A DNA stretch of 64,000 nt, taken from contig NZ_FOLD01000003.1 in the NCBI RefSeq assembly GCF_900112225.1, positions 124,001-188,000 on the forward strand, written 5' to 3'. This document shows positions 44,407-53,735 of the stretch, in pieces. A program made the translations under genes and the position numbers. This DNA is from Massilia yuzhufengensis. Its GTDB lineage: Bacteria > Pseudomonadota > Gammaproteobacteria > Burkholderiales > Burkholderiaceae_D. Below the pieces are notes generated by a model that did not search any database, was not told the origin of the DNA, and saw only the letters and a program-made list of their open reading frames with translations. Each line of letters opens with the position of its first letter. The stretch's first letter is position 1.

Positions 44407-47310
44407 TCAGAAGTTCTGGTTGTAGCGGACGTAGAAGAAGCGGTCCAGCAGCATGTCGGCATCTACCGCCGAAGCCGACGCCTGGGTGCTGTAGGCGATA
44501 CGCGGCTTCTTGTCGAAGGCGTTGTTCACGCCGACGCGGATGTTGCCGTTCCACGAGGTCTTGTAGCCGACGCTCACGTCATGGATGGTGACCGAGCCGA
44601 GCTTGTTGGCGCCGGTGCCGAAGCTGGCGGTTTCGACGGTAGGCATGTTGCATTCCACGCCCAGGTCGACGTCCCAGCACTGGTCCTTGACCGGGCTGAA
44701 GTAACGGAAGCCCCAGCTGGCGCTCCAGTTGCCCTTGGTCCAGTCGATGGTGTTGTTCGACTTCACGCGGTTGTAGAAGTAGTCGCCTGCATACTCGTTC
44801 CATTCCTGGTCGGCGCCGCTGCGGGTGCGGAACTTGTCGGTGTACGAGGTTTCGCTGCGCAGGCCGAACTGGCCGTAGGCGCTACGCGGGAAGCGGTAGT
44901 TGATCGCCAGGTCCAGGCCTTCGGTTTCCATCTCGCCCAGGTTGGCGTTGCCGCGTGCCAGCTGGTTGATCTGGCCGGTGACCGGGTCACGCTGGATCGA
45001 GCTGCAGAAGTTGCTGACGCCTTCGATGAAGCACTGGTTGGCCACGTAGGTCGCGCCGATCGCGGTGATGCGATTGTCGATCTTGATGTTGTACCAGTCC
45101 AGGCCCACGCTCAGGCCAGGCACGAACGACGGGCTGTACACGAAGCCGGCGGTCTTGGTGACCGCGGTTTCCGGCGACAGGAAGGAATTGCCGGCGCCCG
45201 ACTGGAAGGCCACCAGCGACTGGGTGCCGTTGGTGCTGGTGATCGGGGTGCCTGCCTGCAGCAGCTGGCGGTAGCTGGCTGGGGTGCCGCGCACGCCTGC
45301 GAAACCGCTGGCGCAACGTGCCGCCACTGCCGGATTGCGCGACGCTTCGCCGAAGCGGGTGTCGCATGGATCCAGGAAGGTGTCGAAGGACTGCGAACCG
45401 CCGCCCGCCAGGTCGTCCAGGGTCGGGGCACGGAAGCCTTCGGCCCAGGTACCGCGGACCAGCACGTCCTTGACCGGCTTGTACATGAAGCTGGCCTTGC
45501 TGTTGTTGGTCACGCCGAAGTTGCTGTAGTCCGAGTGGCGGGTCGCCAGGTTGAAGCTCAGCAGTTCAGCGAAAGGCTGGTTCTTCAGCACTGGGATGTT
45601 CAGCTCGCCGTAGGCTTCGCGCACGGTGTAGCGGCCGTAGGTCGGCAGGCCCGACAGGTTGGTCGAGTAACCCGACTGCGAGAACTGGTCAGGCACGTCC
45701 GAACCCTTGACTTCGCGGTGTTCGATACCGACTGCCAGGCCGAGTGCGCCTGCCGGCAGCTGCCACAGTTCGCCGCCGATGTTGGCGGTGGCGCTGTTGA
45801 TGGTCGAGCCGTAGGTCTTGGCGCCCGAGGTGTTGATGTACTTCAGCGCTTCCGGGGTCGAGGCCGATGGGCCGCCCAGGATGTCGAACGGGGTGCAATC
45901 CGCGAAGGCGATCGGCGAGGCCGCGGTGCCGCACTGGACCTGGCCGGACGCGTTCATGAACGACGGGCCGAGGGCGCGCTTCAGGGTCAGCAGGTTGATG
46001 TTGCCGCTGTCGCGCGAGACGCCCGACACCTTGTTGTGGTTGTAGCCGACGTCCCAGTTCCAGGCCAGGTCGCGGAAGGTGAACTCGCCTTCCAGGGTGG
46101 CGTCGATGTGCAGGGTGCGGTTTTCGTTCTCGGTGATGCGCGGCAGCTCGATGGTGCGGCGGTAGAAGTACAGGTCCTGGCCAAGGCCGGCGCCGGCAAC
46201 CTGGTTGCCGTACGGGTTGAAGTAGCTGTCCTTGTCGATGTAGACCGGGTACTTGGCCTGGCTTGCCGATTGCAGCGGATAGCCGGCGATCTGGCGGGTC
46301 GACTCACGCTGCGAGTACATCGCGGTGGTCTTCAGGCGCATGTCCTTCGGCAGGGCGATCTCGCCCTTGACGAACAGGGTGTCGAGCTTGTTCGGCGACA
46401 GCAGGTCCATGTCCTGGGACGAGTTGTACGTGTCGGCGACGGCGCCGGCGTACGGGTGGTAGCTGTTCGGGTTGCGCGATGGCGAGCTGGTGCCCTTGCC
46501 GTCGTAGCTGCCGGTGTGGTTGATGATCTGGTTGAAGCCGGTCGGGCTGCCGCCTGGGGTCAGTTGACGGATACGGCCCCATGGGGAGGTGCCGAAGCCG
46601 TCGGTCAGGTGGGCCGGACCGTAGGAGGTCGCGGTGATCTCGCGGGTCTGGGTGTCGACGCGGCCCTGGGTGGTGTGGGCCAGGCCGAACATCAGCGACG
46701 CCTTGTCGTTGCCGGCGCCGTAGGTCAGCGAGAAGTCCTTGTTACGGCCGTCACCTTCTTCGAAGGCGCCGGTGTACAGGCTCAGCTGGCCGCCTTCCAT
46801 GTTCTTCTTCAGGATGATGTTGACCACGCCTGCGATCGCGTCCGAGCCGTAGATCGACGAAGCGCCATCCTTCAGGATTTCCATGCGCTCGATCATGGCC
46901 GACGGGATGGTCGACAGATCGGTGTAGCCGGCAACGGTCTGGGTCCAGCGCTTGCCGTCCACCAGCACCAGCAGGCGGTTCGAACCGAGGTTGCGCAGGC
47001 TGACGTACTGGCCGCCGGCTTCGGTGTTCGAGGTCAGCGAGCCGCTGCGGCTGAAGTCGGGCGCGCCGGCCGACGACAGGTTGTTCAGGATGTCGCCGAC
47101 GGTGACGAGGCCGGTTTTCTGGATCTGTTCCTGGTTCAGGACCTGGATCGGCTGGGCCGTTTCCAGGTCGACCTGGCGGATACGCGAGCCGGTCACTTCG
47201 ACGCGCTGCAGCGGCGCCGAAGCTTCTTGGGCGATAGCGGCGGTCATACCGAGGGTCATGCCGCCCAGGCAGATCGCGCGGACCGACCGGGACAAGATTT
47301 TTTCCATCAT
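44407..47310 (-). CDS. TonB-dependent receptor, tandem paralogue A
   Basis: A 967-residue outer-membrane receptor with a signal peptide ending AAIAQ (28). The plug reads [49 protein letters not shown] and [20 protein letters not shown]. The barrel includes [20 protein letters not shown] and ends FFYVRYNQNF. It closely resembles the next receptor upstream (47640-50537) in protein and DNA, with stretches of over 40 bases almost identical, so the two arose by duplication. The promoter TTGACA-N18-TCTTAT is shared in form. Several Cys pairs occur in predicted surface loops. The substrate is unknown. Confidence 0.92.
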   Translation of the reverse strand: MMEKILSRSVRAICLGGMTLGMTAAIAQEASAPLQRVEVTGSRIRQVDLETAQPIQVLNQEQIQKTGLVTVGDILNNLSSAGAPDFSRSGSLTSNTEAGGQYVSLRNLGSNRLLVLVDGKRWTQTVAGYTDLSTIPSAMIERMEILKDGASSIYGSDAIAGVVNIILKKNMEGGQLSLYTGAFEEGDGRNKDFSLTYGAGNDKASLMFGLAHTTQGRVDTQTREITATSYGPAHLTDGFGTSPWGRIRQLTPGGSPTGFNQIINHTGSYDGKGTSSPSRNPNSYHPYAGAVADTYNSSQDMDLLSPNKLDTLFVKGEIALPKDMRLKTTAMYSQRESTRQIAGYPLQSASQAKYPVYIDKDSYFNPYGNQVAGAGLGQDLYFYRRTIELPRITENENRTLHIDATLEGEFTFRDLAWNWDVGYNHNKVSGVSRDSGNINLLTLKRALGPSFMNASGQVQCGTAASPIAFADCTPFDILGGPSASTPEALKYINTSGAKTYGSTINSATANIGGELWQLPAGALGLAVGIEHREVKGSDVPDQFSQSGYSTNLSGLPTYGRYTVREAYGELNIPVLKNQPFAELLSFNLATRHSDYSNFGVTNNSKASFMYKPVKDVLVRGTWAEGFRAPTLDDLAGGGSQSFDTFLDPCDTRFGEASRNPAVAARCASGFAGVRGTPASYRQLLQAGTPITSTNGTQSLVAFQSGAGNSFLSPETAVTKTAGFVYSPSFVPGLSVGLDWYNIKIDNRITAIGATYVANQCFIEGVSNFCSSIQRDPVTGQINQLARGNANLGEMETEGLDLAINYRFPRSAYGQFGLRSETSYTDKFRTRSGADQEWNEYAGDYFYNRVKSNNTIDWTKGNWSASWGFRYFSPVKDQCWDVDLGVECNMPTVETASFGTGANKLGSVTIHDVSVGYKTSWNGNIRVGVNNAFDKKPRIAYSTQASASAVDADMLLDRFFYVRYNQNF

Positions 47311-47432
47311 GTTGCTAAACTCCTAGGGTGAAAACTCGGCCGTACCGCTCGGCGGCACTGCCACTTGGGAAGGGGTCTGTTCGACCTTTGAAGGTAGTCA
47401 ATTTCGCAATCGAAGTTACTTTCAAGTCAGCA

Positions 47433-47462
47433 ATAAGATCATCCGGCATGCATACCTGTCAA
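47433..47462 (-). promoter_or_regulatory. Promoter of tandem receptor A
   Basis: On the minus strand: TTGACA (47462-47457), an 18-base spacer containing GGTATGCATGCCGGATGA, then TCTTAT (47438-47433). The predicted leader is about 115 bases. The spacer holds a TGCATGC-like palindrome that could be an operator. Confidence 0.6.
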
Positions 47463-47557
47463 TGTAATCAGCGTCAATACTCTCCCAATTGTTGCAAAAT
47501 TGTGTACTTACGCGCACGCTACAATTTCACTATTGACTAATGTAACTGTCGCAAATC

Positions 47558-47594
47558 AAGAAAAAAACCCGCCCGGCTTGCGCCGGGCGGGTTT
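47558..47594 (-). terminator. Terminator of tandem receptor B
   Basis: AAACCCGCCCGGC (47565-47577) pairs with GCCGGGCGGGTTT (47582-47594) over TTGC. The minus strand runs on into TTTTTTTCTTG. Confidence 0.9.
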
Positions 47595-47639
47595 TATACG
47601 CAATTTAATTGCGTCAGATCATCTGATCGTAGTAGGAAA

Positions 47640-50537
47640 TCAGAAGGCCTGGTTGTAGCGTGCGTAGATGAAGCGATCGATTGGCAGGTCGGCATCGACA
47701 TAAGTCGACGATGCGGCGCCCAGCACGGTGAAGCGTGGCTTCTTGTCGAAGGCATTGTTCACGCCGACGCGGACGTTGGCGTTCCATGGCAGCTTGTAGC
47801 CCAGGCTGATGTCGTGGAACACCAGCGAGGACAGGCGGTTGGCGCCGTCGGACGTGGCACCCGGACGGCGGGTGGTCAGCTCGTTGCACTGCCAGCGGTT
47901 CGGGATGCTCAGGCAGCTGTCGGTGACGTCGCTCAGGTAACGCACGCCCCAGGTGGCGCTGAAGTTGCCCAGCGACCAATCGGTGGTGAAGTTCGACTTC
48001 CAGCGGTGGAAGTCGTAGTCACCCGAAAAATCGATCCACTGCGCGGTGGCGCTGCTCTTGGTCGAGTACTCGTCGAGGTAGGTGGTTTCGCTCTTCAGGT
48101 TGACCTGGCCCCACGAGAAGCGTGGCAGGCGATAGCGCAGTTCGACGTCCACGCCCTCGGTCTTGATCTGGCCCAGGTTGGCGTTGCCGCGCTGGAGGTC
48201 GATGACCATGCCGGTGGCGTCACGCTTGATCAGGCCGCAGAAGTTGGCCTGGCCCTGGTTGTAGCACTCGCCCAGGATGTAGTTCGACGACACGCCGACG
48301 ATGCGGTTGTCGATCTGGATGCTGTACCAGTCGACCGCGGCCGAGAAGCCAGGCACGAAGGATGGGTTGAACACCATGCCCAGGGTGCGGGTGACCGCGG
48401 TTTCAGGCTGCAGCGATGCATTGCCGGCGCCGACGTTGAACGGCACCGAGCTCTGCACACTCGAGCTGGAGGTGATGTTGGCGCCGGTCTGGGTCTTCTG
48501 GCGGAAGCCTGCCGGGGTGCCGGACACGCCGCCCAGGCCCGCGTTGCAGCGGCCCAGCACGGTGGTGTTGCGCGCTGCATCGCCGAAGACGGTGTCGCAA
48601 GGATCGAGGTAGCTGTCGAAGCTCTGCTGGCCGCCGCCGAAGGTGTCGCCCACGGTCGGTGCGCGGAAGCCTTCAGCCCAGGTGCCGCGGAACAGCACGT
48701 CCTTGACCGGACGGTAGGTCAGGCTGGCCTTGCTGTTGTTGGTCGAACCGAAGTTGCTGTAGTCCGAGTAACGGGTAGCCAGGTTGACATTCAGCGATTC
48801 GATGAACGGCTTGTTCTTCAGGATCGGGATGTTCAGCTCGGCGTAGGCTTCGCGCACGGTGTAGCGGCCGCTGGTCGGGTTGCCGGCCAGGTCGGTCGAG
48901 AAGCCCGAGCGCTGGAATTCGCCCGGCAGGTCTTCACCTTCCACGGTGCGGTGTTCGATACCAGCGGCCACGCCCAGGGCGCCAGCCGGCAGCTGGAACA
49001 CTTCGCCGCTGATGTCGGCGGTGGCACTGTCGACCTTGCTGCCGTAGTTGTAGCCGCCCATCGACATGATGTAGTTCAGCGCGGCCGGGGTCGAGGCCGA
49101 CGGTCCGCCCAGGATGTCGAACGGGGTGCACTCTGCCAGCGCGATCGGGGCTGCCGCGGTGCCGCACTGGATGGTGCCGGCAGCATTGCGGAACGATGGG
49201 CCCAGGGCCTTCTTCAGGTTCAGCAGGTTGATGTTGCCGCCGCCAACCGTGTTGCCGTCGACCTTGCTGTGGTTGTAGCCTGCGCTCCAGTTCCACGGCA
49301 TGCCGCGCAGCTCGAAATCACCTTCCAGGGTGGCGTCGATGTGCAGGGTGCGGTTGGTGTTCTCGGTGGTGCGCGGCACCTCGATGGTACGGCGGTAGAA
49401 GAACAGGTCCTGGCCGCGGCCGGCGCCGGCTACCTGGTTGCCGTACGGATTGAAGTAGCTGTCCTTGTCGATGTAGACGGGGTACTTCGACTGCGACGTC
49501 GAGCTCAGCGGGTAACCGGCGACGGTCGACAGGCTCTTGCGCGATGCATACATCGCGGTGGTGGTCAGGCGCATGTCGTAGGGCAGTTGCAGTTCGCCCT
49601 TGGTGAAGATGGTGTCCAGCTTGGACGGCATTGCGAACACCATTTGCGAGGTGGTGTTGAAGTTGTCCGCCGCGATCGGAGCACCGCCGACGACATCGTG
49701 GTAGCTGGTTGGATTGCGCGAATCCTGGCCGACGCCCGGCGCGTTCTGGTCGCCGGTGTGGTTCAGGATCTTGTCGAAGCCGGTGGCGCCGCCGGCGGCG
49801 CTGACCTGGCGAATGCGGCCCCATGGACCGCCGCCCAGGCCTTCGAGCGGGAATTCGCTGGTGCGCGAGAAGCGCGTGAACTCGCGGTCGCGCGACCAGA
49901 CGGCGCCCGCTTCGGTGTGCGACAGGCCGAACATGAGCGAGGCTTTTTCATTGCCGGCGCCGTAGCTGAGCGAGAAGTCCTTGTTGCGGCCGTCGGCCAC
50001 GCTTTCATTGCGGCCGGCGTACAGGCTGACCTGGCCGCCTTCCATCGACTTCTTCAGAATGATATTGACCACACCGGCGATCGCGTCCGAGCCGTAGATC
50101 GACGAGGCGCCATCCTTCAGGATTTCCATGCGCTCGATCATCGACGACGGGATGGTCGACATGTCGGTCAGGCCGGCCACGGTCTGGGTCCAGCGCTTGC
50201 CGTTGACCAGCACCAGCAGGCGCTGCGAGCCGAGATTGCGCAGGTTGGCGTACTGACCGCCGTTTTCACGGTTCGAGGTCAGCGAGCCACCCTTGCTGAA
50301 CGCAGGCGAACCAGCGGACGACATGTTCGCGATGATGTCGCCCACGGTGACCAGGCCCGACTTCTGGATCTGTTCCTGGGTCATCACCTGGATCGGCTGC
50401 GAGGTCTCGAGGTCGACCTGGCGGATGCGCGACCCGGTGATCTCGACGCGCTGAGGGGCCTCTTGAGCCTGCGCGATCGATACCATCGACTGGAGGGCGA
50501 CGGCGACGGCCACCGCGATCTTGGTTCGTTGTTGCAT
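47640..50537 (-). CDS. TonB-dependent receptor, tandem paralogue B
   Basis: A 965-residue outer-membrane receptor. The start is the ATG with GGAGA upstream (GGAGAACACATG); a 10-residue in-frame extension lacks such a site. The signal peptide ends AQAQ (25). The plug reads [49 protein letters not shown] and [20 protein letters not shown]. The barrel ends [10 protein letters not shown]. It is the upstream copy of a tandem duplication with 44407-47310. Each copy has its own promoter and terminator, so they can be regulated apart. Divergence is concentrated in the predicted surface loops between shared barrel strands. Confidence 0.92.
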   Translation of the reverse strand: MQQRTKIAVAVAVALQSMVSIAQAQEAPQRVEITGSRIRQVDLETSQPIQVMTQEQIQKSGLVTVGDIIANMSSAGSPAFSKGGSLTSNRENGGQYANLRNLGSQRLLVLVNGKRWTQTVAGLTDMSTIPSSMIERMEILKDGASSIYGSDAIAGVVNIILKKSMEGGQVSLYAGRNESVADGRNKDFSLSYGAGNEKASLMFGLSHTEAGAVWSRDREFTRFSRTSEFPLEGLGGGPWGRIRQVSAAGGATGFDKILNHTGDQNAPGVGQDSRNPTSYHDVVGGAPIAADNFNTTSQMVFAMPSKLDTIFTKGELQLPYDMRLTTTAMYASRKSLSTVAGYPLSSTSQSKYPVYIDKDSYFNPYGNQVAGAGRGQDLFFYRRTIEVPRTTENTNRTLHIDATLEGDFELRGMPWNWSAGYNHSKVDGNTVGGGNINLLNLKKALGPSFRNAAGTIQCGTAAAPIALAECTPFDILGGPSASTPAALNYIMSMGGYNYGSKVDSATADISGEVFQLPAGALGVAAGIEHRTVEGEDLPGEFQRSGFSTDLAGNPTSGRYTVREAYAELNIPILKNKPFIESLNVNLATRYSDYSNFGSTNNSKASLTYRPVKDVLFRGTWAEGFRAPTVGDTFGGGQQSFDSYLDPCDTVFGDAARNTTVLGRCNAGLGGVSGTPAGFRQKTQTGANITSSSSVQSSVPFNVGAGNASLQPETAVTRTLGMVFNPSFVPGFSAAVDWYSIQIDNRIVGVSSNYILGECYNQGQANFCGLIKRDATGMVIDLQRGNANLGQIKTEGVDVELRYRLPRFSWGQVNLKSETTYLDEYSTKSSATAQWIDFSGDYDFHRWKSNFTTDWSLGNFSATWGVRYLSDVTDSCLSIPNRWQCNELTTRRPGATSDGANRLSSLVFHDISLGYKLPWNANVRVGVNNAFDKKPRFTVLGAASSTYVDADLPIDRFIYARYNQAF

Positions 50538-50649
50538 GTGTTCTCCATCTTGCGCCCCGAAGGGCAACGTTTCTATGTTTTAAAGGGACAACCTGTGCGA
50601 ACTGGCTTACCGCGGATAGCGGTAACGCTTTGAGTGCATACACATGTGT

Positions 50650-50679
50650 ATAAGATCACCGCGTGTTGACGAGTGTCAA
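50650..50679 (-). promoter_or_regulatory. Promoter of tandem receptor B
   Basis: On the minus strand: TTGACA (50679-50674), an 18-base spacer, then TCTTAT (50655-50650). Immediately downstream lie ACACATGTGT and GTATGCA, which could bind a regulator. Leader about 105 bases. Confidence 0.6.
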
Positions 50680-50751
50680 TATGCGTAAAGGCCGGATATG
50701 TACGAAAAACAACAGTTAATACAAAGAAATCTCTGACTCGCCAGTCAATAG

Positions 50752-50778
50752 AAAAAAGGCGCACGAAAGCTGTGCGCC
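50752..50778 (-). terminator. Terminator of glnE
   Basis: GGCGCAC (50758-50764) pairs with GTGCGCC (50772-50778) over a 7-base loop, with TTTTTT following on the minus strand. Confidence 0.8.
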
Positions 50779-50847
50779 GATAGGGGAAAACGCCTATGAA
50801 AAGTGCATTTGCACCAATGCGGTGCCGGCCGTTTTTTTTAGCGCTGC

Positions 50848-53571
50848 TCAGGTTCCGAAACAGGCCGCCCACAGCCGCTCGACCTGGGCCGGATGCGCGC
50901 CCAGTACCTGCGGCTCGACCCGGGCTTTTTCCTGGCCCTGCAGACGCACCTGGTGCTGCAGGCGGCGCATGGCCCGGTAGGCGTCCGCCACCGCCCCGGC
51001 CAGGCCGGCGTCGATCAGTCCCAGGTCGCCGCACATGCGCAGCAGCGCGATGTTGCCGGCGTTTGCCGTCAGTTGCGGGTATTTCGCGGCGTGGCGCAAT
51101 ACCAGGTACTGGACGATGAACTCGATGTCGATCATCCCGCCCGGGTCCTGCTTGAGGTCGAACAGGCCGCTCGGGTTGGCATGGGCGCCGCGCATGCGCG
51201 CGCGCATCGCCAGCACTTCGTCCTTCAATTGCTGTTCCTGGCTGCCGCGGTCCTTGCGCAGCACGTCCTCGCGGATGCGCTCGAAGCGCTCGCCGATGGC
51301 GGCGTCGCCGGCGCAGAAGCGGGCCCGGGTGAGAGCCTGGTGCTCCCAGATCCAGGCGCTGCTGGCCTGGTAGCGCTCGAACGCGCCGACCGAAGACACC
51401 AGCATGCCGCTGGCGCCGTCCGGGCGCAGCGCGGTGTCGATGTCGAACAGGATCCCGGCGGCCGTGTGCGCGGTGTTCCAGGTGATGAAGCGCTGCGCCA
51501 GCTTGGCGTAGTTGGACGGCGCCATGTCGTCGTCGTCGTCGAACAGGAAGATGACGTCGAGGTCGGACACATAGCCCAGCTCCTTGCCGCCCAGCTTGCC
51601 GTAGGCGATGACGGCGAAGCGCGGCTCCTCGCGGTGGCGGCTGGGAATGGCGCGCCAGGCGTGGCGCACGGTGGCGCCGACGATGGCGTCGGCCAGGGCC
51701 GACAAATGGTCGGCCAGGCGCTCCACCGACAGTTCGCCGGCCAGGTCCAGCGCCAGCAGCCGGAACAGCTGGGCGTGGTGGGCTTCGCGCAGGATGTCGA
51801 GCTGGCGTTCGGTGTCGCCGGCCGCCTCCTGCAGGTGGGCGTCGAGCTGGGCGGCCAGCTGGGCCAGCTGGCCGGGATTGCCGGCGTCTTCGTTGCGGTC
51901 GTCCAGCAGCTCGTCGAGCAGGATCGGGTGCTGGGTCAGGAAGGTGGCGGCCCAGCCCGAAGAATTGATCATGCGGATCACGCGCTCGAGCGTGTGCGGG
52001 TATTCGGTCAGCAGCGACAGGTAGGCCGAGCGCCGTGCGATGGCCTCGAAGAAGTCGAGCAGGCGCCCGAGGGTGGCGGCGTGGCTGCCGATGCCGGCCT
52101 CCTTGACCACGGTGGCGATCTGGCCAAGGGCGGCGTCGCCCAACGCCAGCAGGCGCGCGCGGCTGGCGTCGGGCAGGGCGGCCAGGCGCGGGCCCTGCAG
52201 GGTGGCGACCAGGCGCGTGGCGGCGGCAACGGGGTCGTCGTAGCCCAGCTGCGCCAGGCGGGCGGCGATGGCGTCGCGGTTTTCCGGGTCATCCGCCAGC
52301 AGGGTGGCTTCGGGGTCGGCGCCCTCGGCCTTGTCGGCGAAGATGGCGTCGAACTGGGCCGCGACGTAGGTGCGCTGCTGTTCCAGCCGCTGCAGGAGGG
52401 TGGCGGTATCCGGCAGGCCCATCATGCGGGCCACGACCAGGCGATCGTCCTCGCTGGCCGGCAGGGTGTGGGTCTGGGCGTCGTCCAGGTATTGCAGGCG
52501 GTGCTCCAGGTTGCGCAGGAAGGTATATGCCTCGAGCAGGCGCGCCACGGTGTCCTGGGTCAGCAGCTCGCGCTCGGCCAGCAGGCGCAGGGTGGCGCGG
52601 GTGGAGCGTTCGCGCAGCGCCGGGTCGCGCCCGCCGCGGATCAGCTGGAACACCTGGGCCAGGAACTCGATCTCGCGGATCCCGCCGCGGCCCAGTTTCA
52701 CATTGTGGCTGCGCTCGGGGTGCAGGCGCTCCTGGCGCTTGACCTCGGCCCGGATCTGGGCGTGCATGTTGCGGATCGCATCGATCACGCCGAAATCGAG
52801 GTAGCGCCGGAACACGAAGGGGCGCACCACGGCGTCGAGCGCCGCGATGTCTTCCGGCTCGCCGGTGACCGCACGCGCCTTGACCCAGGCGTAGCGCTCC
52901 CATTCCCGGCCCTGCACAATCAGGTATTCCTCGACCATGGCCAGGCTGGCCGCCAGCGGGCCGGAGTTGCCGTTGGGGCGCAGCGCCATGTCCACCCGGA
53001 AGGTGAAGCCGTCCTCGATCACTTCCGACAGCGCGGCGCTGAGGCGGCGCCCGAGGCGGACAAAAAATTCGTGGTTGGACAGCTGGCGCTGGCCGGGACC
53101 GGCGGCGGTGTCGCCGTCTTCCGGGTAGACGAAGATCAGGTCGATGTCCGATGACACATTGAGCTCGCCGCCGCCGCCCTTGCCCATCGAGAGCACGATC
53201 AGGTGCTGGGGGCGGCCGGATTCCTCGCCGACCGGCATGCCGTGGGCGGCCACCAGCTCGGCGGTGAGGGCGGCGACGTGGGTCTTGATGGCGAAGTCGG
53301 CGAAGCTGGTCATCCTGGTCACCACTTCGTCCAGGCTGGCCTGGCCCTCCAGGTCGCGCCGGATGATGGCGCAGACCAGCAGGTTGCGCAGGCGCCGCAT
53401 GGCGCGCGGCAGCGGCAGTCCGGCGTCCAGTTCGCGGGCCAACAAAGCGCCAAGGTCGACGCCGGCCAGCGATAATCGGGACAGCTCGTCGAGCTGGGCC
53501 TGGCGCGCCGGATCGGCGCCGAGCCAGCGTTGCAGGAAGCGGGAGGTGCAGGCTGGCGAAGCAGGGGTCAT
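50848..53571 (-). CDS. glnE: Bifunctional glutamine synthetase adenylyltransferase/adenylyl-removing enzyme
   Basis: A 907-residue cytoplasmic enzyme with two nucleotidyltransferase domains. The N-terminal adenylyl-removing half has GKGGGGELNVSSDIDLIF (Asp142, Asp144). The C-terminal adenylylating half, around residues 655-675, has YGKLGGKELGYVSDLDVIFLF. The first motif normally reads GKLGG; here the Leu is Gly. A PII-binding linker is expected between the domains. It switches GlnA off by adenylylating Tyr400 when nitrogen is ample and reverses this when it is scarce. It is divergent from yhdP across a 150-base gap and ends in a terminator. Confidence 0.95.
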   Translation of the reverse strand: MTPASPACTSRFLQRWLGADPARQAQLDELSRLSLAGVDLGALLARELDAGLPLPRAMRRLRNLLVCAIIRRDLEGQASLDEVVTRMTSFADFAIKTHVAALTAELVAAHGMPVGEESGRPQHLIVLSMGKGGGGELNVSSDIDLIFVYPEDGDTAAGPGQRQLSNHEFFVRLGRRLSAALSEVIEDGFTFRVDMALRPNGNSGPLAASLAMVEEYLIVQGREWERYAWVKARAVTGEPEDIAALDAVVRPFVFRRYLDFGVIDAIRNMHAQIRAEVKRQERLHPERSHNVKLGRGGIREIEFLAQVFQLIRGGRDPALRERSTRATLRLLAERELLTQDTVARLLEAYTFLRNLEHRLQYLDDAQTHTLPASEDDRLVVARMMGLPDTATLLQRLEQQRTYVAAQFDAIFADKAEGADPEATLLADDPENRDAIAARLAQLGYDDPVAAATRLVATLQGPRLAALPDASRARLLALGDAALGQIATVVKEAGIGSHAATLGRLLDFFEAIARRSAYLSLLTEYPHTLERVIRMINSSGWAATFLTQHPILLDELLDDRNEDAGNPGQLAQLAAQLDAHLQEAAGDTERQLDILREAHHAQLFRLLALDLAGELSVERLADHLSALADAIVGATVRHAWRAIPSRHREEPRFAVIAYGKLGGKELGYVSDLDVIFLFDDDDDMAPSNYAKLAQRFITWNTAHTAAGILFDIDTALRPDGASGMLVSSVGAFERYQASSAWIWEHQALTRARFCAGDAAIGERFERIREDVLRKDRGSQEQQLKDEVLAMRARMRGAHANPSGLFDLKQDPGGMIDIEFIVQYLVLRHAAKYPQLTANAGNIALLRMCGDLGLIDAGLAGAVADAYRAMRRLQHQVRLQGQEKARVEPQVLGAHPAQVERLWAACFGT

Positions 53572-53735
53572 GGCAGGGATCCAGTGTGTGTTTTGCCGTC
53601 CGGCAGGACGTTCGTGCGGTAGAATTGCCCGCCGTGCTGCCAGGGGCCTGCACGATGGTAAGGTAGACGCCGCGACTGTTGCAAGCGATCTGTTATTAGA
53701 GAATCAATTTACGGCGAGCCTTTTTGAGCACCTTG

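Larger units (their letters stand above)
47311..47639. other. Intergenic region between the tandem receptors
   Basis: It holds the promoter and leader of the left receptor gene (promoter 47433-47462) and the terminator of the right one (47558-47594). The middle part is AT-rich. No gene is supported. Confidence 0.5.
50538..50847. other. Intergenic region between tandem receptor B and glnE
   Basis: It contains the receptor promoter (50650-50679), a palindromic ACACATGTGT at 50641-50650 overlapping the predicted start of transcription, and the glnE terminator (50752-50778). No gene is supported. Confidence 0.5.

Noticed and set aside
43510..47331. 1273-codon plus-strand frame over map and a receptor
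   Set aside because: It spans two genes that are convincingly coded on the opposite strand, including all Map metal ligands.
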